A DNA stretch of 64,000 nucleotides from an uncultured Litoreibacter sp. Its GTDB lineage: Bacteria; Pseudomonadota; Alphaproteobacteria; Rhodobacterales; Rhodobacteraceae. The notes below the pieces were generated by a model, which saw only the letters and a program-made list of their open reading frames with translations, was not told the DNA's origin and did no database searches. The DNA is taken from NCBI GenBank assembly GCA_947493265.1, contig CANLQL010000003.1, positions 1 to 64,000 on the forward strand. Reading direction: 5' to 3'. A program made the position numbers and the translations under genes. Positions 7,927 through 17,356 of this stretch are shown in pieces; position 1 is the first letter of the stretch, and every line of letters begins with the position of its first letter.

Positions 7927-8361
7927 ATGCTGGTGCGTCAAATTCTCAAATCCAAAGCTGATGACGGGGTGGTCACGATCGCACCTTCAGCAAGCGTTTC
8001 AGATGCGGCAGAGCTGCTGTCGACGCGCAAGATTGGGTCGCTGGTGGTGTCTTCCGATGGCAAGTCCGCCGATGGGATTTTGTCGGAGCGCGACATTGTG
8101 CGCGAAGTGGGCAAGCGGGGTCCGGGATGCCTGTCTGAAACCGTGGGCGACATGATGACAGAAAATCCGTTTACAGCCTCGCTCGATGACAAGGCGGACG
8201 AAATACTAAGCCGTATGACAGAAGGCCGGTTTCGCCACATGCCCGTTGTCGAGGCCGGTGAGATGGTCGGCCTGATCACCCTTGGAGACGTGGTCAAAGC
8301 ACGCCTGACCGAGCTTGCGATGGAAAAAGATGCCCTTGAAGGCATGATTATGGGGCACTGA
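7927..8361 (+). CDS. CBS domain protein
   Basis: A 144-residue protein made almost entirely of two CBS repeats (about residues 10-60 and 75-130; for example GSLVVSSDGKSADGILSERDIVREV and FRHMPVVEAGEMVGLITLGDVVKARL). Stand-alone CBS pairs bind adenine nucleotides and act as energy-state sensors, but the partner is unknown. The ribosome site aaaggag precedes the ATG by 6-7 nt. The next gene starts 4 nt after its stop, so the two are probably co-translated. Confidence 0.9.
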   Translation: MLVRQILKSKADDGVVTIAPSASVSDAAELLSTRKIGSLVVSSDGKSADGILSERDIVREVGKRGPGCLSETVGDMMTENPFTASLDDKADEILSRMTEGRFRHMPVVEAGEMVGLITLGDVVKARLTELAMEKDALEGMIMGH

Positions 8362-8365
8362 TACC

Positions 8366-8788
8366 ATGGCGTTGACAGGAAAATGCGTGTGCGGCGCGGT
8401 CAGCTACAAAGTGCTGTCAGATAAGGAAACGATCAGCGCATGCCATTGTTCGATGTGCAGACGTTGGACGGGGGGCGTCTTCATGGGGTTGTCTGTCCCG
8501 GAAGCTGAGGCAGAGATCAGCGGACAAGAGAATTTGACCATCTACACGTCCTCAGAGTGGGCGGAACGTGCATTTTGCAAAACCTGTGGGTCGAATGTCT
8601 TTTACCGGGTAACTGCCGAAGGTCCGTATCACCGCGACTACCATTTCGGGGCAGGGACGCTGGATGATCACAAGGACCTTTCCTTGAACCTGCAATTGTA
8701 CATTGATCAAAAACCAAAAACATACAGCTTCGCGCAAGACACGAAGAATATGACAAAGGCCGAGGTCGAAGCCTTTTTCGCTGAATGA
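8366..8788 (+). CDS. GFA/CENP-V family zinc protein
   Basis: A 140-residue protein with the zinc-binding cysteines of the glutathione-dependent formaldehyde-activating enzyme fold: CVCGAVSY near the N-terminus, CHCSMCRRWTG, and FCKTCGSNVFY in the middle. Members of this fold are often annotated as S-(hydroxymethyl)glutathione synthases, but most are uncharacterised and I would not assign that reaction. No glutathione-dependent formaldehyde dehydrogenase lies nearby. There is no strong ribosome site. The 4-nt gap after the CBS gene suggests translational coupling. Confidence 0.85.
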   Translation: MALTGKCVCGAVSYKVLSDKETISACHCSMCRRWTGGVFMGLSVPEAEAEISGQENLTIYTSSEWAERAFCKTCGSNVFYRVTAEGPYHRDYHFGAGTLDDHKDLSLNLQLYIDQKPKTYSFAQDTKNMTKAEVEAFFAE

Positions 8789-8855
8789 GGCGAAGGGCTT
8801 GAAACTCGCAGCTTTTTAGGGCCTCTTGCGAGGGAATTTACGGCGAGGGATGGCC

Positions 8856-9347
8856 ATGCGAACAGGACTGTATCCGGGAACTTTCGACCCGATTACCCGT
8901 GGGCATTCAGATATCATCCGCCGGGCGTGCACGCTTGTCGACAGGCTGGTGATTGGGGTGGCGATCAACCGTGACAAAGGCCCGTTGTTTTCCCTGGAAG
9001 AACGTGTTGCGATGATTGAGGCGGAATGCAGCGGTTTGGCGAAAGATCTTGATGTTGAGATCATCGTCCATCCGTTCGAGAACCTTTTGATCCATTGTGC
9101 CCGTGATGTCGGCGCGTCAGTGATCATCCGTGGTCTGCGCGCTGTTGCGGATTTTGAATATGAATATCAAATGGTTGGCATGAACCGAGCGATGGATGAC
9201 AGCGTTGAGACCGTGTTCTTGATGGCTGAGGCGCAGCATCAGGCAATTGCATCCAAACTGGTGAAAGAAATTGCGCGTCTGGATGGAAATGTCTCCAAAT
9301 TCGTGTCGCCAGCGGTAGAACGCGCGCTGGTCGACCGATTGCGCTGA
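8856..9347 (+). CDS. coaD: phosphopantetheine adenylyltransferase
   Basis: Transfers AMP from ATP to 4'-phosphopantetheine to make dephospho-CoA, the penultimate step of CoA synthesis. The 163-residue length matches the family. The nucleotidyltransferase motif GTFDPITRGH is at residues 8-17, and the C-terminal part has HQAIASKLVKEIA where the family has its ISSxxVR element. In-frame TTG (8826) and ATG (8850) codons lie upstream, but gaggg at 8845-8849 touches the 8850 ATG and sits 6 nt from the 8856 ATG, so 8856 is the better start. Two cyclophilin genes follow in the same direction. Confidence 0.96.
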   Translation: MRTGLYPGTFDPITRGHSDIIRRACTLVDRLVIGVAINRDKGPLFSLEERVAMIEAECSGLAKDLDVEIIVHPFENLLIHCARDVGASVIIRGLRAVADFEYEYQMVGMNRAMDDSVETVFLMAEAQHQAIASKLVKEIARLDGNVSKFVSPAVERALVDRLR

Positions 9348-9410
9348 AGGGGTTTACACCCGCACTGGCTGGGGTAGTTTGGCGCAAATTCATATGAAGG
9401 AGCGCGCCCG

Positions 9411-9917
9411 ATGGCCGACATCAAAGACCCTGAAAACACCATCCTGATGGAACTGAAAGACGGCATGGTAACGATCGAGCTGATGCCCGACGTGGCCCCG
9501 CAACATACAGCCCGCATGAAAGAACTGGCCCGGTCCGGGCAGTATGACAACGTGGTTTTCCACCGGGTTATCGATGGGTTCATGGCGCAAACCGGTGACG
9601 TGGCGAACGGTAATTTTGAAAAAGATTTCAACATTCGCGCGGCTGGAACCGGCGGCTCTGACTTGCCGAATGTGCCTGCGGAATTTTCCAAACTGCCTCA
9701 TGATCGTGGTACACTTGGGGCGGCACGGTCGCCAAATCCGGACTCGGCCAACAGCCAGTTCTTTATCAACTTCTCCGACAATCACTTCCTGAATGGTCAG
9801 TACACGGTCTATGGCCGCGTAATTGAGGGGATGGAGCATGTCGATGCAATCCTGCGCGGCGAGCCTCCGATGAACCCGGATCGGATGTTGTCTGTGAAAG
9901 TCGCGGCCGATGCGTAG
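9411..9917 (+). CDS. peptidyl-prolyl cis-trans isomerase, cyclophilin type, cytoplasmic
   Basis: A 168-residue cyclophilin without a signal peptide. Core motifs are VVFHRVIDGFMAQTGD (catalytic Arg of the FHRV motif), PDSANSQFFINF and FLNGQYTVYGRVIEGM. It catalyses prolyl isomerisation during protein folding in the cytoplasm. Aaggag precedes the ATG. Its stop overlaps the start of the next, periplasmic cyclophilin gene by 8 nt, so the pair forms a co-translated cytoplasmic/periplasmic set. Confidence 0.95.
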   Translation: MADIKDPENTILMELKDGMVTIELMPDVAPQHTARMKELARSGQYDNVVFHRVIDGFMAQTGDVANGNFEKDFNIRAAGTGGSDLPNVPAEFSKLPHDRGTLGAARSPNPDSANSQFFINFSDNHFLNGQYTVYGRVIEGMEHVDAILRGEPPMNPDRMLSVKVAADA

Positions 9918-10455
9918 TCTGGTTCTGGCAAGCTGCCTCTTGGCAAGCCCCGCAGTCGCAACAGGTCTGGAGATTGACATCACCGGCGAAGCCAACGGCA
10001 CTGTCGTGATTGACCTGCTGGAAGATGTGGCCCCAAAGCATGTGGAGCAAATCACCGCTCTGGCCGCGGAAGGCGCTTATAATGGCGTGGTCTTTCACCG
10101 GGTGATCGAAGGGTTCATGGCGCAAACGGGCGACGTGCAATATGGCCGTGCAGATGGCGATTTGTCGGGCGCTGGCCGTGGCGGATCTGACCGACCGGAC
10201 CTGCCGGCTGAGTTTTCAGACCTGAACTATGACAGAGGTGTCGTTGGAATGGCCCGCAGCCAAAACCCGAACTCCGCCAACAGTCAGTTCTTTATCATGT
10301 TCGCAGAAGGTGCGTTTTTGAACGGGCAATACACAGTGGTCGGTCGCGTGACTGAAGGTATGGATGTGGTTGACGCGATCAAGCGTGGCCAAGGCCAATC
10401 CGGTGCTGTTGCAGGGTCCCCAGACGTGATGACCGAAGTGCGCGTCACCGACTGA
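9910..10455 (+). CDS. periplasmic cyclophilin-type peptidyl-prolyl isomerase
   Basis: A 181-residue cyclophilin preceded by a signal peptide (MRSLVLASCLLASPAVATG). The mature part keeps VVFHRVIEGFMAQTGD, PNSANSQFFIMF and FLNGQYTVVGRVTEGM. It would isomerise prolyl bonds in exported proteins. It overlaps the preceding cyclophilin gene by 8 nt in another frame, and the two proteins are clear paralogues, suggesting duplication followed by gain of an export signal in one copy. Confidence 0.94.
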   Translation: MRSLVLASCLLASPAVATGLEIDITGEANGTVVIDLLEDVAPKHVEQITALAAEGAYNGVVFHRVIEGFMAQTGDVQYGRADGDLSGAGRGGSDRPDLPAEFSDLNYDRGVVGMARSQNPNSANSQFFIMFAEGAFLNGQYTVVGRVTEGMDVVDAIKRGQGQSGAVAGSPDVMTEVRVTD

Positions 10456-10545
10456 TATCTGTTCAAGCCTGCGTGAGGCGGGCTGGCGCATATACAGAGT
10501 TTCGGACCATGATATGTCCCAAGGTGCAAAACCGGGGAGGGTATT

Positions 10546-11505
10546 ATGGTCCGTTTTCTTTTGGCGTGCGGGATTTTGGTTTGGGCGACGCTGGCGTCAG
10601 CCAATCCATTTCTGACCGCGCAATGGCCAAACACCGATTTTTCAAAAACCACTGTTGATCTGAACGAGATCCGCTCGGGCGGGCCGGGCAAGGACGGGAT
10701 CATGGCCGTTTGGTCGCCGCGATTTGTCGAAGTGAGCAAAGAAAAGCGATTGAGCCCTCGGGAACCTGTGATCGCGTTTGAGCGCAAAGGTCAGCGCTCG
10801 CGGGCCTACCCGATCCGGTATTTCATGGTTCATGAGATTGTGAATGACACGGTCGGTGGTGTGCCTGTGGCGGTGACGTTTTGCCCGCTTTGCAATTCCG
10901 CGATGGTGTTTGATCGGCGTATCGGAAGCAAGCTGCGCACCTTTGGTGTGTCGGGCAATCTGCGCCATTCCGATATGGTGATGTATGACCGCGAAACCGA
11001 AAGCTGGTGGCAACAGGCTATTGGCAAAGGCATTGTCGGGACACATGCGGGCGATACCCTGCGCCAGCTTCCCAGTTGGATGGAGAGTTGGGAGGCGTTC
11101 GCAGCGCGCAACCCGGACGGATTGGTGTTAGACGCGCCGAACCCACGGATCAGCTACGGCTCTAATCCATACGTGAATTATGACAGTTCGGCGCGGCCGT
11201 TTCTTTACAGCGGTGAATTGCCACCAAATGGCATTGACCCGATGGCACGGGTGGTGCGTGTGGGCAATAAAGCCTGGCCGCTCACGCGTCTGGCCGCAGA
11301 GCCCGAGGTGGTTGAGGCTGGTGTGCGGCTGAGTTGGGCGGGCGAACAAGCCTCGGCCTTGGATAAAGCACGGATTGGGCGGTCAAAATCGGTCGGATCC
11401 ATCCGTGTGCGCGACGCTGCAACGGGCAAGGATATCGCCCATGACGTCATGTTCGCCTTTGCGTTTCATGCGTTTTACCCAAATGGGAACTGGATGGTCC
11501 GGTAG
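10546..11505 (+). CDS. DUF3179 domain exported protein
   Basis: A 319-residue protein with a signal peptide (MVRFLLACGILVWATLASA). The remainder matches DUF3179: YFMVHEIVNDTVGGVPVAVTFCPLCNSAMVFDR, FGVSGNLRHSDMVMYDRETESWWQQ and NPYVNYDSSARPF are its conserved blocks. The CPLCNSA cysteines resemble a metal or redox site, but the function is unknown. The ribosome site ggggaggg precedes the ATG. A hairpin directly after the stop probably terminates the transcript. Confidence 0.88.
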   Translation: MVRFLLACGILVWATLASANPFLTAQWPNTDFSKTTVDLNEIRSGGPGKDGIMAVWSPRFVEVSKEKRLSPREPVIAFERKGQRSRAYPIRYFMVHEIVNDTVGGVPVAVTFCPLCNSAMVFDRRIGSKLRTFGVSGNLRHSDMVMYDRETESWWQQAIGKGIVGTHAGDTLRQLPSWMESWEAFAARNPDGLVLDAPNPRISYGSNPYVNYDSSARPFLYSGELPPNGIDPMARVVRVGNKAWPLTRLAAEPEVVEAGVRLSWAGEQASALDKARIGRSKSVGSIRVRDAATGKDIAHDVMFAFAFHAFYPNGNWMVR

Positions 11506-11526
11506 CCGGGGCACGGAACGCCCCGG
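11506..11526 (+). terminator. hairpin terminator after the DUF3179 gene
   Basis: A perfect 7-bp stem CCGGGGC (11506-11512) with GCCCCGG (11520-11526), starting at the base after the stop codon and followed by the T-rich attagtttcttctt. It is an intrinsic terminator with an imperfect U tract. Confidence 0.65.
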
Positions 11527-11538
11527 ATTAGTTTCTTC

Positions 11539-11586
11539 TTGGGGCTCTGCCCCAAACCCCGGAGGTATTTCGGCAAGAAGAAGTTC
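11539..11586 (-). repeat. Roseobacter-type dispersed intergenic repeat, copy 1
   Basis: Read on the minus strand from the tyrS stop codon: aacttcttcttgccgaaa, then tacctccgggg, then a hairpin TTGGGGC/GCCCCAA. The first 18 bases recur exactly at 18721-18738, also directly downstream of a gene and in the same orientation relative to it. Similar short elements are, to my knowledge, scattered through Rhodobacteraceae genomes. Confidence 0.6.
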
Positions 11587-12835
11587 AGGAGAGCGTGACC
11601 AGGGCATGGCGTTTTTTGCCGGCGCTGAGTTTCAGAGGCTCAGACAGGTTTTCGGCCGTCAGGAAGAGCCCTGCATTTGTCAGAGGTTCATCGTTCAGCT
11701 TTGCGCCGTTTTCTGCGATCAGCCGCTTGGCATCTTTGCCGGACCCGGCAAGACCTGAGCGCACCAGAAGCTGGACGATGGAAATCCCATCGCCAAGGTC
11801 TGCCTTGGACAGCTCCAGCGTCGGCAGATCGTCACCGACGCCGCCTTTTTCGAAGACTTCTCGGGCGGTTGCTTCGGCAGCTTTTGCAGCCTCGGCCCCA
11901 TGCAGCAGTGTTGTCACCTCATTGGCGAGGATGATCTTTGCTTCGTTGATTTCTGACCCTTCCAGCGCGCCGAGGCGGTCGCATTCTTCGACGGGCAGTT
12001 CCGTGAAAAGCTTCAGGAATTTGCCCGTATCCGCGTCGGTGGTGTTGCGCCAGAATTGCCAGAACTCATAGGGGCTGAGCATATCGCCGTTAAGCCAGAT
12101 TGCACCGCCCTGGCTCTTGCCCATTTTGCGCCCATCCGAGGTGGTCAGAAGGGGGGTGGTCAGGCCGTATATTTCATTGTCGAGCACGCGCCGGGTCAGG
12201 TCGATCCCGTTGACGATATTTCCCCATTGATCGGACCCGCCCATTTGAAGCAGGCAGCCGTAGCGGCGGTTCAGCTCCAGAAAGTCATAGGCTTGCAGGA
12301 TCATGTAGTTGAATTCCAGAAAGCTCAGCGATTGTTCGCGATCAAGCCGGGATTTGACGGATTCGAAGCTGAGCATCCGGTTGACGGAGAAATGCCGCCC
12401 GATATCGCGCAGAAAATCGAGGTAGTTGAGATGATCCAACCATTCCGCGTTGTTGAGCATCGTGGCGTCATTTTCGCCGTCCCCGTAGCTGAGGTATTTT
12501 GCAAAGACTTTCTGCATGCCGTCGATATTAGCGTCGATGGCCGCGGCATCCAGAAGCGGACGCTCATCAGACCGGAACGACGGATCGCCCACTTTCGTCG
12601 TGCCACCACCCATCAAGGTGATTGGTTTGCCGCCGCATTTTTGCAGCCAGCGCAGGACCATGATGTTCATCAGATGGCCCACATGCAGCGATTTCGCTGT
12701 CGCGTCATAGCCGATATAGGCAGGCACCACCCCGGCGGCGAACGCCTCATCCAGACCTTGATAATCTGTGCAATCGGCGAGAAAGCCGCGCTCGGTCATC
12801 ACATGGAGAAATTCGGATTTAGGGTGGTAGGTCAT
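11585..12835 (-). CDS. tyrS: tyrosyl-tRNA synthetase
   Basis: Charges tRNA-Tyr with tyrosine. The 416-residue class I synthetase has HVGH (residues 51-54) as its HIGH motif, [10 protein letters not shown] as its KMSKS loop, and a C-terminal S4-like RNA-binding domain ([19 protein letters not shown]). The ATG at 12835 gives MTYHPKSEF and normal length; reading on upstream would add 18 residues not expected in the family. The anmK gene is divergent, with start codons only 72 nt apart, so both promoters are packed into a very short region. Confidence 0.96.
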   Translation of the reverse strand: MTYHPKSEFLHVMTERGFLADCTDYQGLDEAFAAGVVPAYIGYDATAKSLHVGHLMNIMVLRWLQKCGGKPITLMGGGTTKVGDPSFRSDERPLLDAAAIDANIDGMQKVFAKYLSYGDGENDATMLNNAEWLDHLNYLDFLRDIGRHFSVNRMLSFESVKSRLDREQSLSFLEFNYMILQAYDFLELNRRYGCLLQMGGSDQWGNIVNGIDLTRRVLDNEIYGLTTPLLTTSDGRKMGKSQGGAIWLNGDMLSPYEFWQFWRNTTDADTGKFLKLFTELPVEECDRLGALEGSEINEAKIILANEVTTLLHGAEAAKAAEATAREVFEKGGVGDDLPTLELSKADLGDGISIVQLLVRSGLAGSGKDAKRLIAENGAKLNDEPLTNAGLFLTAENLSEPLKLSAGKKRHALVTLS

Positions 12836-12854
12836 CTGATTTCCGTTCAGAGTT

Positions 12855-12882
12855 TTGCGGACATATGAAAGCCTTCTATAAT
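12855..12882 (+). promoter_or_regulatory. candidate sigma70 promoter of anmK
   Basis: TTGCGG (12855-12860), a 16-nt spacer and a perfect TATAAT (12877-12882). Initiation would fall near 12889, leaving a leader of about 18 nt that contains the purine-rich ribosome site gaggggaagg before the TTG start at 12908. The -10 box overlaps the ATG at 12881, which is therefore unlikely to be the start codon. Confidence 0.6.
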
Positions 12883-12907
12883 GAGGCAAAGGCGCGAGGG
12901 GAAGGCG

Positions 12908-14068
12908 TTGAAATCACGCGAAGCAATCTGGGCTTTGGGAGCGATGTCGGGGACGTCGCTGGACGGAGTGGACGCCGCGATGCTGCGCACTGATGGCGTT
13001 GATATTCTGGAATTTGGCGAGGCGCGCTATAGGCCCTATTCAGACGCGGAACGCGATGTCCTGCGCGCGGCATTGGGGCAATGGCCGGGCGACAAGGATG
13101 TGGAGGCCGCGTCAGAGGGTGTCGAGACGGCCCATGCGGCGCTGCTGACTGGGTTTTCCGGGGCGGAGCTTGTTGGGTTTCACGGGCAGACGCTGGCACA
13201 TGATCCGGGAGGACGCGGCACGCATCAAGCTGGTGATGGCGCGGTCTTGGCAGATATTCTGAACATCCCGGTGGCGTGGGATTTTCGCACGGCGGATGTG
13301 GCGATGGGCGGGCAGGGAGCGCCGCTGGCCCCGTATTTCCATTTCGCCTGTGCAAAATTTATCGACCTAGATGCACCGGTTGCGTTTCTGAACCTTGGGG
13401 GCGTTGGTAACATCACCTATGTCGATCCAAGGGCAGAGGGACCGACGGCGCAGGAGGCACTGTTGGCTTTTGATACGGGGCCTGCAAACGCGCCATTGAA
13501 TGATTTGATGCAATCCCGCCTGGGCAAGCCGTTGGACAAAGACGGCGCATTGGCGGCGAAAGGCCGTGTCGATGACGAATGTGTCGCAACGTTTCTAAAA
13601 TCACCGTATTTCTATAAGATACCGCCCAAATCACTGGATCGGAACGATTTTCCGGATCTTCTGACATCTTTGTCTCATCTAAGCGATGCGGATGCTGCGG
13701 CGACTTTGGTGGCCTGCATCGCGGCATCAGTCGTTCAGGGCATGTTGCAATTGCCAGATGCTGTGTCGCAACTTTTGGTCACCGGGGGTGGTCGAAAGAA
13801 CCCATCGATTATGGCCGCTTTGGCGCAAGCGCTGACCATTCCGGTCCTTCCGGTGGAAGAGGTCGGGCTGGATGGCGATATGTTGGAGGCGCAGGCCTTC
13901 GCCTATCTTGCGGTGCGGGTGTTGCGGGGGCTTCCGACCTCCGGGCCGACGACGACTGGGGTGAAGGCGCATATCGGGGGCGGGGTGATCAGCCGCCCTG
14001 GCAATGAAGGCGGCGCTCAGCGTGGGATATCGAAATTGGGTGCGGCCAGCGTGAAGCCTTCGAACTGA
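12908..14068 (+). CDS. anmK: anhydro-N-acetylmuramic acid kinase
   Basis: Phosphorylates and hydrolyses 1,6-anhydro-MurNAc to MurNAc-6-phosphate in peptidoglycan recycling; cytosolic, ASKHA fold. The N-terminal [15 protein letters not shown] and the [14 protein letters not shown] motif are diagnostic, and [12 protein letters not shown] is the second nucleotide-binding part. I chose the TTG at 12908 (386 residues): it has a strong ribosome site at good distance, while the ATG at 12881 lies inside the TATAAT box. Its 3' end overlaps the convergent cupin gene by 52 nt. Confidence 0.9.
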   Translation: MKSREAIWALGAMSGTSLDGVDAAMLRTDGVDILEFGEARYRPYSDAERDVLRAALGQWPGDKDVEAASEGVETAHAALLTGFSGAELVGFHGQTLAHDPGGRGTHQAGDGAVLADILNIPVAWDFRTADVAMGGQGAPLAPYFHFACAKFIDLDAPVAFLNLGGVGNITYVDPRAEGPTAQEALLAFDTGPANAPLNDLMQSRLGKPLDKDGALAAKGRVDDECVATFLKSPYFYKIPPKSLDRNDFPDLLTSLSHLSDADAAATLVACIAASVVQGMLQLPDAVSQLLVTGGGRKNPSIMAALAQALTIPVLPVEEVGLDGDMLEAQAFAYLAVRVLRGLPTSGPTTTGVKAHIGGGVISRPGNEGGAQRGISKLGAASVKPSN

Positions 14069-14435
14069 AACCCCGGCGAGACGGTGCAGCCGACAAGTGC
14101 CCATCCGTCGGGGGCTGCTGCGGCTTGCCACTGGTCTTTTGCAACGATGATTTGTGGAAGCTGACCGGCTGCCAGATCAGGGCCTAGCCGGTGATCCGTG
14201 GCCGGGCCTTCATCGGTGTCCGACAAGCTTAAAACCAGCGGTGTACCTACATAAAAATGCCAGATCTCGGTGGCATCAACCTTGTGCCAATGAGAGGTCT
14301 CGCCCTCTTTCAGCAAGAAATAGATACAGGTGCCCGTTGGTCTGCCCGGGCCGTCGTCGACCCAGGTTTGCCGGTACCAGCCGCCCTCCGGATGGGGCGA
14401 CAGGTCAAGATGTCTGATCAGGTCGTCAGCGTCCA

Positions 14436-14436
<1 letters not shown>
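14017..14436 (-). CDS. cupin-fold DUF985 protein
   Basis: A 139-residue protein of the DUF985 cupin family. It has the typical opening [20 protein letters not shown] and the cupin core [23 protein letters not shown], followed by [17 protein letters not shown]. No enzymatic activity is known to me. The ATG at 14436 shares one base with the eno stop (TGATG), so translation is probably coupled to enolase. A longer frame upstream runs through eno in another frame and is not credible. Its 3' end overlaps anmK by 52 nt on the other strand. Confidence 0.9.
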
Positions 14437-15734
<1,298 letters not shown>

Positions 15735-15755
15735 CTAAATTTCGTTGGGCTTCTC

Positions 15756-16652
15756 CTACCCCGATCCGGTCTCAACTGGAAGGGCCTGCTTGAGTTTCTT
15801 GTCGCGAAGCATCGTGTAGCCACCCGAAAGCAGAACCAGAATGGCACCGATTAGCATCAGGACACTTGGGGTTTCCCCAAAGATAAAGACACCGATAAAA
15901 AGAAGGAAGATTAACCGTGTGTAGCGGAACGGGGCCACGATAGACATCGGTGCGATCCGCATGGATGCAATCAGCGAAAGGTATCCGATGGACCCAAATC
16001 CGACCATGCCCAACACATAAAACCAATTGGGGTCTTCCGGCAAAAGTTGGCCCTCAGCCATCAGGCACCAAACCGCCGTGAAGGGCATCGCAGCCAACAT
16101 CGTATAGCTCGACATGCTGGAACTCGGGATTGTTGCCGGGGCCAGCTTTGTCAACAGATCGCGCGCGGCAAAGCCAAACACTGAAACGACAGCCCAAAGA
16201 AGTGCCGGCTCAAACGTACCTGATCCCGGTTGTACGATCAGCAACACACCGAAGAACCCGACAAAAATTGCGATCCAGCGCCGCCAACCAACCTGCTCGT
16301 TCAAAAACAGAGCGGCCCCGGCAACGATCAGCAAAGGGGCCGCTTGCGCGATGGCCCCGACCGTCGAGAGCGGAGCAGAGCTGAGCGCAAGAACCATTCC
16401 GAACGCACCGACCATTTCGGCCACGTAGCGGACCATCAGGACCGTGTTAAACGCGTCCCTGTTCCACAGCTTTTGCCCTTCAAGAAGGGCGATCACGGTA
16501 AAGACAATCAAGCCGCCACCCATCAACAGAAACGTCGTATGGGCCGGGCTCATAGTCCCCGCGGCCAGCTTGATGAAGCTGTCAGCGATGGCAAACATTG
16601 CCATGCCGCCGATCATCAACAAAATGCCTTTGAGGTTTGTATTAGGTTCCAT
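15756..16652 (-). CDS. DMT superfamily transporter (EamA)
   Basis: A 298-residue membrane protein with about ten transmembrane helices in two EamA repeats (for example GILLMIGGMAMFAIADSFIKLAAG and ALLWAVVSVFGFAARDLLTKLA). It is a drug/metabolite transporter; substrate unknown. The ATG overlaps the end of the Fur/Mur regulator gene by 11 nt, so the two are co-transcribed. Metal-linked regulation is conceivable but cannot be read from the sequence. Confidence 0.88.
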   Translation of the reverse strand: MEPNTNLKGILLMIGGMAMFAIADSFIKLAAGTMSPAHTTFLLMGGGLIVFTVIALLEGQKLWNRDAFNTVLMVRYVAEMVGAFGMVLALSSAPLSTVGAIAQAAPLLIVAGAALFLNEQVGWRRWIAIFVGFFGVLLIVQPGSGTFEPALLWAVVSVFGFAARDLLTKLAPATIPSSSMSSYTMLAAMPFTAVWCLMAEGQLLPEDPNWFYVLGMVGFGSIGYLSLIASMRIAPMSIVAPFRYTRLIFLLFIGVFIFGETPSVLMLIGAILVLLSGGYTMLRDKKLKQALPVETGSG

Positions 16653-17073
16653 CTTTGGAAACTTTCACACCATAAAGTTCCAACCGATGTCCTTTCAATG
16701 TGTACCCCAAACGGGCCGCGATCTTTTCCTGCAAGGCTTCAATCTCTGGGTCGACAAATTCGATCACTTCGCCAGACTGCATGTCGATCAGGTGGTCGTG
16801 ATGGTCGCGTTCCGCATCTTCGTAGCGCGCGCGCCCGTCGCCAAATTCAAGCCGCTCCAGCAATCCAGATTCCTCAAACAGCTTCACGGTCCGGTAGACG
16901 GTCGCAATGGAAATGCCCGCATCAATTGCAGCGGCGCGGGCATGTAGCTGTTCCACATCAGGATGATCGTCGCTGTCTTGCAGCACCTGTGCGATCACCC
17001 GCCGGGGTCCGGTCATGCGCAAGCCTTTGGCGGCGCTGCGCTCAAGCAGGGTGGCGGGTGTGGATTTGGTCAT
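16642..17073 (-). CDS. Fur family transcriptional regulator, Mur-like
   Basis: A 143-residue Fur-fold repressor: a winged helix with GLRMTGPRRVIAQVLQ and ISIATVYRTVKLFEESGL, then the metal-binding HHDHLID segment and a dimerisation part with GYTLKGHRLELYGV. The CxxC zinc site that follows HHDHLI in E. coli Fur is replaced by DMQSG, as in alphaproteobacterial Fur proteins that sense manganese (Mur). Metal specificity is inferred from that similarity. A good gagggg ribosome site precedes the ATG. It heads a two-gene unit with a DMT transporter. Confidence 0.88.
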   Translation of the reverse strand: MTKSTPATLLERSAAKGLRMTGPRRVIAQVLQDSDDHPDVEQLHARAAAIDAGISIATVYRTVKLFEESGLLERLEFGDGRARYEDAERDHHDHLIDMQSGEVIEFVDPEIEALQEKIAARLGYTLKGHRLELYGVKVSKDGT

Positions 17074-17356
17074 GGCGGATGTCCCCTCATGCCCTCTCTA
17101 CAAAATCCTAAAGGGGCGCTCCACCCCTGAGTTACGCTTTATTTCCTTGACTTATCCACACCAGAGGCCCACATGCCTTTCAAGACGACGCAATCAGTGC
17201 CGCGTGAGCCTTCTTTAAAAGGTCAGTGCACTGCGTCGCGCAAGACGTTCCCAACATCACGCGACTGGGTCCGGCGGAAACACAGCTTTCCGCAACCCTT
17301 TAACGCGGTCCGCGCCAGTTCTGGCGTGGGTCCGATATGTCTTGAAAGGACATACA
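17074..17356. other. divergent intergenic region, fur-like / DEAD-box helicase
   Basis: A 283-nt gap. It contains the inverted repeat aggggcgctccacccct near the fur-like gene, the palindrome cagtgcactg near 17222, and a short hairpin cgcca/tggcg near 17314-17327 before the helicase. Short open frames here lack ribosome sites. Most of it is probably promoters plus a long helicase 5' leader, which would fit cold or ribosome-assembly control, but I see no named RNA element. Confidence 0.4.

Noticed and set aside
12881-12907. ATG start for anmK
   Set aside because: Overlaps a perfect TATAAT box and has no ribosome site; TTG at 12908 is better supported.
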